Shown: positions 34,886 to 45,835 of the stretch, piece after piece
Position numbering within the stretch: position 1 is the first letter of the stretch
Layout: each line of letters begins with the position of its first letter
Assembly (NCBI GenBank): GCA_963978905.1
Contig: OZ022259.1
Location: 8,122,001 to 8,186,000, forward strand
Source of the DNA: Trichostrongylus colubriformis
Lineage: Eukaryota; Nematoda; Chromadorea; Rhabditida; Trichostrongylidae
DNA: 64,000 bases
Direction of reading: 5' to 3'
Translations under genes and position numbers: made by a program
The notes under the pieces: model-generated
Databases searched by the model: none
Seen by the model: the letters and a program-made list of their open reading frames with translations, nothing else
Told to the model about the DNA's origin: nothing

Positions 34886-35877
34886 CTACTATCTTCAGGG
34901 CAGAACACAATCGTTTCGGGTGATCTCGACTTTAAGATTGATTGAGTTGAATTCCTAATTACTTAGAATAAGGAATTGGGAATTATATATAGTAGGACCA
35001 CATTGATGCCTCATCTGAGACGCTTCTTGGTTTTTTCATGAATTCATTTTTCATGGTTTATGCAGCTTGTAAAGAACCCGCTCCTTTTGAAAATATTCTC
35101 GATGTAATCCTTGCGTACAGTCCTGTTGTAAGCAATGTAAGGGCGTTTCCCCCCTTCAGCCACATCAGATCACTCTATGGTACACTTTCTTGTGGATACA
35201 AGTCTCTCCCTACCTCAGCATACTACCTAGACCAGACTTCTTTCGTGTAGATCATGTCTCTTTGAGGGGAAGTTTCGTCAAGGTTAATTGGTTGCAAGCT
35301 TTTGATGGTCATACTTCGGCGTCTGACTTATGTCGCGTTTTGCTTGATTGTTTATACAATCTTGCGTCACATGTTCCATTCAGTTATCATGGTCCATCTG
35401 TCTCAAGGTTTCCGATCACATTCGCAATTTACTCTGCCAAAAGCAGCGTATTTTTGAAAGTGCTATTGACCCGATGAATGATGTTCTTTATAGGAAAGTA
35501 TGTTGTGATATCAACTTCCATCTTCGAAAATTTTAGAATAATTATGAACGCCGTTTGTCATCTCATGCCTCCATGAAGCGTTTGTACGCTTATGTCAATA
35601 ATAAAGTGAAGGGGGGTTATCGCCTTCCTCCTATATCTGATGGCAAGGGTTGTGGGCACTACACTGACGCTGACGAAGCAAATGCGCTTGGTGATTATTT
35701 TGCGAGTGTCTTCTCCAAACAGAATACTATTACTAGACTGCCTGATTCTAACCTTATGCGGAATGACTATAAGTGTGATATGGTATACTCCCATCCTTCT
35801 GATATTTGCAAACTACTTAAAGGCACAGTTCACGATAATTTTCATGCCTCGTCGCGCTCCATAAAGACTCTGTGAGT

Positions 35878-36290
35878 GCTAAAGAACACAAAATTGAAGA
35901 AGAAACGACGAAACTTCTGTAAAACCTTGAAAAGAAAGTGTTTCTGAATCTTGGATTGACGAGTTTGTAGCTTGAATGCATGTAATATTTGCACAAGTTT
36001 TTACGTGATAATATCCGATGTGGTTGTTTTTACAATGGAAGTATTTCCTATCATTTCTAATCGCAGTCGATATCATGCCTCTCATACACGTAAAAGCCAC
36101 GCTTACCAATTGGTTCAATCGAGAATGGGTGTGGGCTATTTGAGACGGTGGCCGTCATCTTATTCATATGTTCCTCACGCGTTGAGCACCCACCCTCGCG
36201 CCGTGATGACGGCACACGCTTTGCCCTTGTGGAAGGGGCTATAAACTCGCCGATGAAACCAAGGTACCATATTATCGTGAACTGTGCCTT
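35878..36290. repeat. Repeat inserted between LINE endonuclease and RT
   Basis: GTTGAGCACCCACCCTCGC, GATGACGGCACACGCTTTGC and CATATTATCGTGAACTG recur at 43290-43400 (GTTGAGCACTCACCCTCGC, CATATTATCGTGAACTG). The LINE reading frame resumes after GTGAACTG with LSKPLASIFN. Confidence 0.55.
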
Positions 36291-37742
36291 TGTATTCGAA
36301 AAGTGCGACTCATCTCTTTCCAAGCCTCTGGCAAGCATCTTTAACGGTTCGTTTATGCTGGGTGAGGTGCCTGTGGTTTGAAAAGAAGCATTAGTCACTG
36401 CCATACCCAAAGCTTCTGGAGCGAAACTGGTGTCCGAGTTTCTCCCTATTTGTATTACGCCGACGCCAGTCAAGAAGAAAATCATAAGGGAAAAGCTGTT
36501 TTCCTGTTATAAGCTCAATCTAATACCACCAGAGCAGCATGGTTTTTTCCCAGGTGCGAGCTTCTTAATCTCGTTGAGTATTTTTGACTGTCATCTTGCT
36601 GTTAGTCAAGGTAAATTTGTTGAGGTAATTTATGTTGGCTTGACTAAAGCATTCGATAGAGTCAACCATTATAAGCTATTGCACAAACTTGGAAGTCTTG
36701 GCATAGATGGAAACCTGTTGAATTGGCTATCATCGTATTTATGTGGAAGACATATGCATGACAGTGAAGGTGGGCAGTGAGTTCTCAAACAAGCATCACT
36801 GCTCTAGTGGGATGCCACAAGGAGGAGTTTTGTCCCCTCTTCTGTTTTGATATATACTTTGGATCTGGTTATAGTCTAAGAAATTCTTTTGACATTAAAG
36901 TACAAATCTACGCAGATGATGTTATGTTGTACGGAACATATGATGAATCAAATTGTGAAGCAGTTCGTACCACTCTGAAGCGATCACTTGAGGAGCTGAC
37001 ATGGTGGGCTGCCAACTTGGATCTGCTAGTCAATTTGAACTTGTGTTTTGTGCTGCACATTGGGAAAGGAGCGGCAGTTAATTACACTATGAGTGGTGTT
37101 ACCCTGAGAAGTTGTGATACTGTCAAAAATCTTGGAGTTTTAATCGACTTTGACTTGAAACTCTCTTCCCATGTGGAACAAACGACTAAAAAAGCATTTA
37201 CTTCCCTGTTTGGGGTTTTTCGTAACATCCGCTGTAACAGAACTGATATTCTTGTTCGCCTTCAGAAAGCCTATGTTCAGCCACATATAGAGTATGCTTC
37301 CCAAGTTTAGAATCCTATTGTTAGAAATGACATACTGAAACTTGAGAGGGTACAACAGGTGTTCACTAGACTAGTTTTCTTAGGGTGCATAAGAGATGTT
37401 GTAGGCGGTTTTACATACAAGGGAAGGCTACAGTGGCTTGGGCTGAGATCTTTGCGATGTCGAAGAGTAGTCTCTAGTCTTGTTTTTGGGTTTCGGTTAC
37501 TTCGGAAGAAATTAAAACTGACCCTGAGCAAGTATTGGGTGTTCAGGCCAGGTAGAGAGCGAGGTAATGGATTCAATTTGCACTATGCTAAACTTCAGAA
37601 TAAAAGTGCTAGTCGACTATTCGATTTCTTTATTTATCGTGTTGCACGATAGTTCCAGTTACTTGCTAGGGAAGCTATGAGTGCTAGGAATAGTCATGTA
37701 TTCAAAGAGAGATTAGAAAAATTAATTTACTTCAGGTTTTAA

Positions 37743-38938
37743 ACTTTGAAGATGCCAGTTAGGATCAATTCTCATTGCAGTGCTTCCTAACTTGTTGCAG
37801 AGGAAGAGATGTGGTGATGTGTGGTTTAGCTATATCCCTCGAATTCGCTTACAATGTGCGACTTTTGTGCTACGATCATCATCGCAACAACTTCTGATGG
37901 ATCATCAACTTAGCATCGTCATTCATCATCGATCTGTCTCCGCGTGCGGCTGTGTTATCACCCACTCTCTTTGGCCTCGATAAAATGCAACTGCAGCAAG
38001 GATTCTTCGGATTGGCTGGCACCTGTATTGAAGAGCTCGGATAATTATTTTTCGAGCTTTATCTTTCGTTCGCTTACAAAGTGCGACTTGTGTGCTACGA
38101 TTATCACCGCAACACCTCCTGATGGATCGTCGACTGTAAATAGGCAAATATGGTTTACATCCTATTTTACTACCTTGCTATTTTATGGTCCAACATCACG
38201 TTTTCCTACCTTGCTTCCATTTTCTCTTTCCGATCGTAGTTTGCTACTTATCTGTCATGGCCGGCTCTTACTACTACTACTGGTGTGCTGCTATTCTAGA
38301 TCACTACTTTTTTTGGTTAATTGTGTGAGGTCCGGCTGTTTTCCAGCCTTGATTCGATTACATTTAGTTTTGGTTACTCCTACTATGGCTTGCACGCATG
38401 CCCACTGCTTCCCTCTTAATTTTTCTTGGTGGGCCTGGAATAAGATTGTTAGAGGTAAGAAACACCTAACAGCCGAAAATCTGGTTCCGTGGTTCGACTT
38501 GCATGCCCTAGTGCTCTTGTCGAGTAGTGTTATCTCTAGCATCATCCACCCTGTCATTTCGCATATAGCCATGCATACATAAGTAGTGCAGTGCATGGTA
38601 TTCTCGTGGACACGGGATTGGTAATCTTTATCTGCTTTTACTGGGTTGGTTACCTTGGTTCTGGAAGTAACCCACGTTTAGAAGCTGTGGATCAAATTCT
38701 GTTTTCTTTATCTGGTCTATCTCAAGGGCCAGTGGGCACTCTCCTATCCTTCTCCTCTCTCCTTGCGCTTTCTTGTAATCGTTTCGAGTCCTCAGTGATG
38801 CTGTTTTCTTTTCTATGGTCTGTTTTGGTTTGGTTTCATCCATCTAGTTATCTGCTACGGTGCGTTTGAATATGCCATATTCCCTTACTTAGGCACACTC
38901 GTGTGAGTGTATTTTTAAATGAATAAAATAAATAAATT
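37743..38938 (+). other. LINE 3' untranslated region
   Basis: No domain is coded. A roughly 70-bp direct repeat occurs at about 37840-37915 and 38060-38130 (TTCGCTTACAATGTGCGAC / TTCGCTTACAAAGTGCGAC). It ends with the A-rich TAAA tail at 38921-38938. The 212-codon open frame at 37944-38582 lies wholly in this UTR. Confidence 0.5.
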
Positions 38939-38939
38939 C

Positions 38940-40370
38940 ACTCCCTGCTCACCGCGAAAGAATTAATCTAGCTAATCAAATTGAGAGGAAACTCAAATGC
39001 AAGAAACAGTTGGGAATTAGTTGGCGCAGTCAGTCTATACTTCGACAAGGCCCTGCCTGAGCCTGAGGGACCCATCAAACACGCAACAGTGTTCGGAACA
39101 AAAACCCTTCCTATTTTAGTAGTTATAAGTTGTGAGAAGGCACTATTGATGTCCTCCTACCACTCTCCATAAGTCTTCAAGAAATGAAGATCCAGCGATT
39201 GTTGGTACGTGATTTGTGAATTTTCAATGAGTACAAACTAAGAGTTGTTCTCCGCTTACACTACTTCAATTTAGCTGTCGCACAGTAACTCGCGAATCAC
39301 GCGGTAGACTTATCTGAAGTGCAGAAAGCCGAATTTGACCAACCGAAAACAAAGTTTATATGGCGTAACTCCACACTGTGTGATAAGCGGAGGTGGAAGT
39401 GCTAGCTCAACTGGTATCTTTACCAACATCTGTCACTATTCGGCATTTAACGTTGCCTATCAGCCGCTTAGATTTCTGCTGATATCGTAGCACGAATCAT
39501 GCTCACTTGGTAAGCAAACAGCCTTACTGATGCTTGATAGTTCAGTGATTAAGCGGTCGATATCCTGTAGGATCAGAAACGAATTCGTTATTTTCCTTAT
39601 ATTTAACCCTGGGGTTATAACAGTCGCTATTTGGGAGTTCAGACAGTTTAGCGTAGTTATGGATCAGATTTAATGGATGGGACGCACTGCAACCATTCAG
39701 AGCATCTAATTTCTTCATGATAGTGGTTAATCCATCTAGCGGCTACTAATGTTCTCAATTTCCAGAGCGTAAACGACTATTCGAATTTTCAGATGGTCTA
39801 GCGGTCAACAAGCTTTGTTGCTTCTGGTACAGCATTAGCAAATGCTGTAGCCTCAGCAGTCATGAGTGCCATGCGGCGTGGACGGGAAGGTTAACAATGG
39901 GCGATCTGAACTGATAACAGGCGATCGTATTTGAAAAGAAGCGTGAATCTCTGGAAGTCGCCAAATGTCAGAGTCGAGTGTCTCCGTCGAATGTGGAATG
40001 TTGTTCCTCAAGGCAAGATACGAGGAAAGTGCCGCTTCAGTAGCGACTCTCTCACTTTGGGTTTCCGAATACGACCTTCCCCTTTTAACATACACAACGC
40101 CGCAAGATTGTATAATCGCTAGGTATTCTTATGCTGTGTTTTATGTGCTTGTAATGGTTGTGCGCTGCAAATAGATTTTCCAAAAATTTTTATTTTTTCC
40201 ATTCTCCTCTGTAAATAAGATCTGACATCAAAATACCAAAATAACAAATTAGGTCAACAAAAAACACATCCTAGTCACAGATCTAACATGATTAATACAC
40301 TGTAATATTATTTCTATTCCCGGTGCTCTCCATACTCTCCATGCACGTGCAGTTGCGGTAGAGACAGATT
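38940..40370. other. Repeat-derived region, partial family X pieces
   Basis: 39350-39440 (GCGTAACTCCACACTGTG..) resembles 31497-31560, and 39540-39850 shares TAGCGGTC blocks with family X. Open frames around 39853-40174 on both strands could not be tied to any protein family. Confidence 0.35.
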
Positions 40371-40372
40371 AA

Positions 40373-40990
40373 TCAGCTATTCAACGAAATATTGTAAAGA
40401 AAATGATTGAAACATAAGCAGAAGAAACTTACCGCGGCTACGCTGAGGATGAGCAATGCTGCTATAATGAAGAGCGATAGCAACTGGTTGATGAAAACGA
40501 TTTCGAGTTTGTTCCTAACGGTTTTCGACGCACTTGGCGTAGTCACAAGGATTTTGTTGCACATTTTGCGGTACGGATACTATCCATTGTGCATTTCTAG
40601 CACCTAACCATGAAATACAGTAAGCTATGAAATTAAAGTCAAGCCTTGAAAATTCACATTGCGGACTTAAGCAATCACGGTCGTCTTCCGAAGTTAAAAG
40701 TGAACGATACATCTCAATCAATGCCTTGGAAAGCAACTCAAACAAAAATAAAGAGACCTTTGCAAACAAAAACAAAACTAAAAAAGACACAACTGTTTTA
40801 TTTTTCCAGGTTTTGATTGAGCTGCATAGTGTATTTCAAGAGTAAAATGATCTGCTACACATCTCAAACAAAACTACTGTGTGAAGAAAATGTGAAATAG
40901 ACTAGGCGAAAAACTCAACTCGAAATTCAACAATCCTGCTGGCGAAATATACTGTGCCGGCTCCGCTTAACGTTTTCCTGCGGTAAACCT
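40373..40990 (-). CDS. Candidate minus-strand exons of an unidentified gene (membrane segment)
   Basis: Three exon-like pieces. 40920-40988 sits behind a strong acceptor (TTTTTTTTTCAG) and reads VYRRKTLSGAGTVYFASRIV. About 40514-40759 includes LIEMYRSLLTSEDDRDCLSP and FIAYCISWLGARNAQWIV. About 40438-40588 reads SKTVRNKLEIVFINQLL then a hydrophobic stretch LSLFIIAALLILSVAA, ending at a good donor (GCCGCG/GTAAGT). Splice phases between the last two do not match as drawn, so the model is incomplete. The hydrophobic stretch could be a transmembrane helix. No family is assigned. Confidence 0.28.
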
Positions 40991-41120
40991 GAAAAAAAAA
41001 ACACCAGTACATCTATACAACTAGAATACAATTTGAATAAGAAAACGGAGTACGAGATCTCAAATAGCAGGAAGCATCGATCATCAAATCCAAAAATAAT
41101 TAGGTTGTTTCGCTTCTCGC

Positions 41121-41945
41121 GTTGACCCTACAATACCGCTACCAATCCATGGTCATACCTCAAAACACGGAAAACCTGTAGCTTCTCCCTCTTTTTGCTA
41201 CGATTCTTCAAAGTTTTCCAAATCTCTTGCGAATGATGCTAGAACCCTTGCTTGTGACGAATGGAGAGATTTATATAATTTCTACATTTCGCGACTCCTT
41301 TAGCTTAATTTTACAGGTTTTCGCAAATTTTGCCCCAATTTACTAGAGGCGATTTTCGACGATGAAACGGAGCCGTGAACCATCCACTTTGAGTATGAGT
41401 TTCAGAACAGGGTTTTATAGTCAAAAATAATCACGTATCCGAGAAGAGCGCGACCTCGTGATCATAATGGTATCTCTCATGTTAGGGTTCAGCAATTTTC
41501 AACTGACAATTGGTTTAAGAAATAATTTTTTCATCGAATTTATCATCTTATTGAAACATCTCATCATCATCATCTTACTTAACATCTTATTGAATATAAA
41601 TCCTAGTCACTGAAGAGCCTCAGGATTGATATTATCATTGACTCGTCTGATGAAGAGGCGAAACACGTCAGTGTACTTGTCCTACCTCATTTACACCTTC
41701 AGCTTCACCACTGCCATTTTTCACTGTTTCCTTTTTGTTTTGATTGGTTGCTTCTACAATAGTTCTTCACTATTATCTATATTCTTTTTATATCTTAGTA
41801 CACATTCTGAATTATTTCTCAAACGCATTGAGACGCATTTACTGACAGATTCTACTTTTTGAATTTTGATAAAACAACTCCCAATAGCAAATTTACTGTC
41901 CTTAATAATTGCCAGCAGCCAAAAAGTGTGCGACTCTCGGTTTTA
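41121..41945. repeat. Left arm of a 6-kb-spaced inverted repeat
   Basis: Segments such as GATACGTGATTATTTTGACT (as inverse), CAAATTTTGCCCCAATTTAC, GTGATCATAATGGTATCTCTC and CTTAATAATTGCCAGCAGCC align in reverse order with 47045-47770. Either the long terminal arms of one transposon or two opposed copies of one repeat. Confidence 0.6.
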
Positions 41946-41950
41946 TGTCT

Positions 41951-42224
41951 TACCAGTTGGCTGGCGCACACTACTGCGCGCGATTCATGTTGACAACGTG
42001 CAAAATGGGTCCGATGCAAAGCGACTGAAGTATCATAGCACCGGAATGCTTTTTTTTTTATCACGCCATCTTCTCTGCTTTTTTCCAATTCAATAGCTCA
42101 GCTGAAAGCAGAGGAAAGGAAATTTCCGCTCAATTCCATACACAACCAAGTTCGTGCCGATCAAACCTGTTTTGCACAACATCGCCATGAATCGCGCGCA
42201 GTAGTGTGCGCCAGCCAACTGGTT
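41951..42224. repeat. Inverted-repeat unit with TTGGCTGGCGCACACTACTG ends
   Basis: AGTTGGCTGGCGCACACTAC at 41957 and GTAGTGTGCGCCAGCCAACT near 42204 are inverted. The inside holds TTCAATAGCTCAGCTGAAAG. Same structure as 43842-44114. Confidence 0.65.
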
Positions 42225-42229
42225 TGGCA

Positions 42230-43440
42230 ATATCATGCATATTCCAATATCTCATTTCGATTAGGAGCTGATGATTTATATAGCGCGAAATAAAAAAAAA
42301 TTCCACTTTAAATCACCATTCTTTCTGAACACGGTGCTACTAAAGGAGCTGTTCAGATGTTTGCGAAAGGAGGCTTAGTTAGCGCTAGATCTGGCGAATA
42401 TAATGGACGGGTTAGGACTTCAGCCTGCAACTGCTTCAATTACAGTAAGAGGATTTGCGAAAAATGCGCTTGCGCATAGCTGCTCTGAGGGGCCTGCGGC
42501 TATCATTTTTGGGTTTTTCCAAATCATGGCTACTTGAGGTGGTCAATCAAGTTTGTGTGTTGGGGGCTAGTACTTTTGGACATCCCCTGCAGGTATGGGC
42601 GCTCACCGCTTTTTGTCGTTTTAGTTAAAGCGATTTGATCAATTAAAAATTCGAGCAACTCGTTCTCATTTCTGCACTTTTGGAACCTTGGCCAATGTGT
42701 TCAGTCCAATGGTTAACCCCCGCCCCTTGCAGCACTCACATTTGTGGTCTCCTTCGCTGAGACTCGGCTGAACAAGTGAGGTTATTTAAAAAGTGCCATT
42801 TTTGCAGCACATTAAAATTCCCGTAATAATTCGAAAACGTTGTGGCATTCCAAATAGAAAATATATTGAAAAGAGGAACTTTTTGTCCATCTAAGGAGCA
42901 CAATATGAAAGCTGGTTCATGTTGACGCGCTGTGAGATTTGATTTTATCCGAAAAACCGGTCAGAACTCTCCTCACAACCTAATACATATGTCTACGTGT
43001 GGAACCATTTGGGAAGGCAAAAGTAATACACACAATGAATAGCCGACAAAGATATATGGTAATACACAAGATCTCCGACGGGCAGGTTAATCCTCGGACC
43101 GTGCAGACAGCTGTCTCCTCATCTTCTCGCATCCTTCTCTCGCCACTCCCTGAAAGGTTCAGATGAGTCATAGGAAAACATCTTTGGGAGGAACACCCAT
43201 TCGCTGCTGACGCGGCGAATCCCTTACAGCTTAAATGTATATTTCTACCTGAGCCATACTTGATGGAGTAGTGGTCCATTTTATTTACATGTTCGTAACA
43301 CGTTGAGCACTCACCCTCGCTCCTATATGATGGCACGTTTTGCCGTTGTAGAGGAGCCTATCTACTCGATGATGGAAGCAGAATACTCATATTATCGTGA
43401 ACTGCCTCAAATAGACATCAAAGATGTGAGGATATGGTAG
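42230..43440. other. Repeat-derived spacer
   Basis: 42980-43400 is related to the insertion at 35878-36290 (shared GTTGAGCACTCACCCTCGC region). The remainder (42230-42980) shows no recognised feature. Confidence 0.35.
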
Positions 43441-43841
43441 GAAAGCTCACGAAAAAAGGTACAAAAGATACAGGATGTAGGCAATACAATATAACACGAG
43501 GCAATCGAATATACGGATTGGTGAGATCAGTAGCTACTTCTGTAGCTGAGGTCACCGCCTTACACGGTGACGATTTAGGCTAAGGCCGGCGTGCTCTGGA
43601 CACCTCGATGACGACTATTCGTTGCTGGTGCTGAACGACTGCGCCATGTCATCTTGCAGCTCCTCCTTTACAGAAAAACCGTCGCGGACTTTCGAAGAAA
43701 AGGTAACCATATGGGAATGGCTCAGTGACACCGAACCGCGAGTAGCGGCCTAGATCCGATGCAGTGACGTTGACCCTGTTTGTGTCTGCTCATTATAACA
43801 AACCTCGTGTCCCTTGGCTGTGGACGTGACTGAATATGTAA

Positions 43842-44114
43842 AAACCAGTTGGCTGGCGCACACTACTGCGCGCATTCATGGCAATATTGTGCAAAATGGG
43901 TTTGATCGGCACGTCCACAGTTATGTATGGAATTGAGCGAAATTTCCCTTCCTCTGCTTTCAGCTGAGCTATAGAACTGGAAAAAAGAAGAGAAGATGGC
44001 GTGATGAAAAAAAAGCTTTTCGATATTAATATACATCACTCGCTTTGCATCGATCCCATTTTGCACGTTATCGACATGAATCGCGCGCAGTAGTGTGCGC
44101 CAGCCAACTGGTTT
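43842..44114. repeat. 273-bp TIR unit AAACCAGTTGGCTGGCGC
   Basis: The left end AAACCAGTTGGCTGGCGCAC is the exact inverse of the right end at 44114. It encloses GTGCAAAATGGG and GAGCTATAGAACTGG pieces, also inverted. The right flank AGGTCATCATTGGGAGTCTG is the same as the flank of the related half-copy at 33200-33230, so this unit may be the 5' end of family X. Confidence 0.7.
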
Positions 44115-44699
44115 AGGTCATCATTGGGAGTCTGGATAGTTTGGAGATCGATAGTTTTGTATTCGAATGCATCGATTGGAAAAAATTTGTTCACTTGCTG
44201 AGCATCTAATTCCTACACGTTGATGGTAGATCCATATCCCGCTTATCAATGTTTATCGTTTTCGTAAACATGCTTCACTATTTGGAATTTTGTGTAGTCT
44301 AGCGGTCGATACCCAGTGGTGCTGCCAGTACCGCATTAGAAAATGATTCCCAGAGAAACGCTCGCTTTGCTATCACAAATATAGGTGTATCATGACTATC
44401 AGTGTAGATCGCAGTATCAAGAGAAATGCACCATTTTTTGGAACGCCATGCAGTTCAGCGGTCGATACATCGGCGAATGATATCAGAACATAAAATGTGT
44501 TCACCCAATGGCACCGAGACTCAGACGCTTTTGCTAGAGCGATCATATAGTAGTAGTTAACGGTGTGAAGGATTTTATCCCATCTAATTCCTAACGGTTC
44601 CTTATCAGCCACTGTGAGCCGATTTCGAATCACTGAGGCCCTTGTACCCAACAATACCATTGAGGTCCCCGTACCCTACAATACCTGCGAAAGTAACAT

Positions 44700-45690
44700 T
44701 CCGCTGTTAGCCGCAAAAGCGAACCGGCCTTGGTGACATTTCCCTTTCACGCTCCTTATCGAATCTTATCAGCCATTATCAGTTTTGATCACCCACCATA
44801 GATGTGCCCGTCCACCCTGCTAAACAGCTATGAGTGTCGGCGCTCTTGGATCAACACGAAAGGCGAAACGAATTTGACGACATTTGCCTTCACATGCTCC
44901 TCATCAAATCTTATCAACCGTTATCAGTGTGGATCACCCACCATCAATGTCCCTGTCCCACTCCACAAAACACTATGTGAGTATGAACGCTCTGGGATCA
45001 ACCCGAAAGGTAAAATGGATTAGACGACTCTGGCCTTTTTACGCTCATTATCGAGTCTTATCAACCGTTATCAATGTGGATCACCCACCATCAATGTCCC
45101 CGTCCCACTCTTCAAGAGACCTGTGAGCATGAGCGCTCCAGGATCAATGCGAAAAGCGAAACGGATTCGACGACTCTAGCCCATTTACGCTCCTTATCAA
45201 ATCTTATCAACCGTTATCGAGGTGGATCACCCACCATCAATGTCCCTGTCCCACTCCACAAAACACTATGTGAGTGTGAACGCTCTGGGATCAACCCGAA
45301 AGGTAAAATGGATTGGACGACTCTGGCCTTTTTACGCTCATCATCGAATCTTATCAACCGTTGTCAATGTGATCACCCACCATCAATGTCCCCGTCCCAC
45401 TCTGCAAGAGACCTGTGAGTATGAGCGCTCCAGGATCAATGCGAAAAGCGAAACGGATTCGACGACTCTAGCCCATTTACGCACCTTATCGAATCTTATC
45501 AACCGTTATCAATGCGAGTCACCCACCATTAATGTCCCTGGCCCCTCCTGCTAAACACTTATGAGTGCCAGCGCTCTTGCATCAACGCGAAAGGCGAAAC
45601 GGATCTGGCGACATTTGTCTTCCGAGGCTCCTTATCAGCCCTTATCAGTTGCAATCACTTTCGGTCCACCACCATTAGTGTCCCCTTGCC
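44700..45690 (+). repeat. 147-bp tandem satellite array, about 6.7 units
   Basis: The anchor TTATCAACCGTTATCA recurs at 44911, 45058, 45204, 45351 and 45496 (spacing 145-147 bp), with diverged units on both sides. Alternating units share variants (CCACAAAACACTATGTGAGT versus CAAGAGACCTGTGAGTATGA), giving a dimeric higher-order repeat of about 293 bp. Apparent protein frames across it are satellite artefacts. Confidence 0.85.
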
Positions 45691-45767
45691 ACCCCTCACA
45701 TCACTTGTAAAATTCATGGTCCCAGCTTTACTGCGAGGTGAGATATGAATTTCGTGACAGACGGACA

Positions 45768-45768
<1 letters not shown>

Positions 45769-45801
<33 letters not shown>
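45769..45801. repeat. (AC)n microsatellite
   Basis: An uninterrupted AC run of about 33 bp within the tail of family X, followed by GACAGACAGACATA. Confidence 0.9.
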
Positions 45802-45805
<4 letters not shown>

Positions 45806-45835
45806 GACAGACATACTAAGCGAATTATATATAGT

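Larger units (their letters stand above)
34090..37742 (+). pseudogene. LINE ORF2: endonuclease and reverse transcriptase, broken
   Basis: Endonuclease signatures: LSEKKPDLLFITETRLNPE near 34150 and FILAYRSPNSSNSDDD near 34395. RT signatures: EQHGFFPGASFLISL (about 36530), motif A YVGLTKAFDRVNH (about 36630), motif B SGMPQGGVLSPLLF (about 36810) and motif C YADDVMLYG (about 36910). Motif A has Gly where the family has the catalytic Asp (YxDFxKAFD), while the YADD of motif C is intact. The C-terminus ends SSHVFKERLEKLIYFRF-like at 37742. Numerous frame breaks lie between segments. Confidence 0.78.
33540..38938 (+). mobile_element. Degenerate CR1/Jockey-type non-LTR retrotransposon (LINE)
   Basis: The element reads in order: ORF1-like region (33540-34064), AP endonuclease (about 34090-35250), reverse transcriptase (about 35560-37742), a 3' UTR of about 1.2 kb, and a tail ATGAATAAAATAAATAAAT. 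Many frameshifts and stops show it is dead. Two other repeats are inserted: a MITE at about 34452-34885 and another repeat at about 35878-36290. Confidence 0.85.

Noticed and set aside
37944..38582. 212-codon plus-strand open frame
   Set aside because: Lies in the LINE 3' UTR between the RT stop and the A-rich tail. It has no domain and a T-rich hydrophobic composition.
44802..45554. Overlapping open frames of 73-114 codons that repeat the same peptide
   Set aside because: Translation of the 147-bp satellite, which lacks stops in some frames. Not a repeat protein gene.
44700..45690. CRISPR-like array
   Set aside because: Units are 147 bp with no short repeat/unique spacer pattern, and the organism is a eukaryote.
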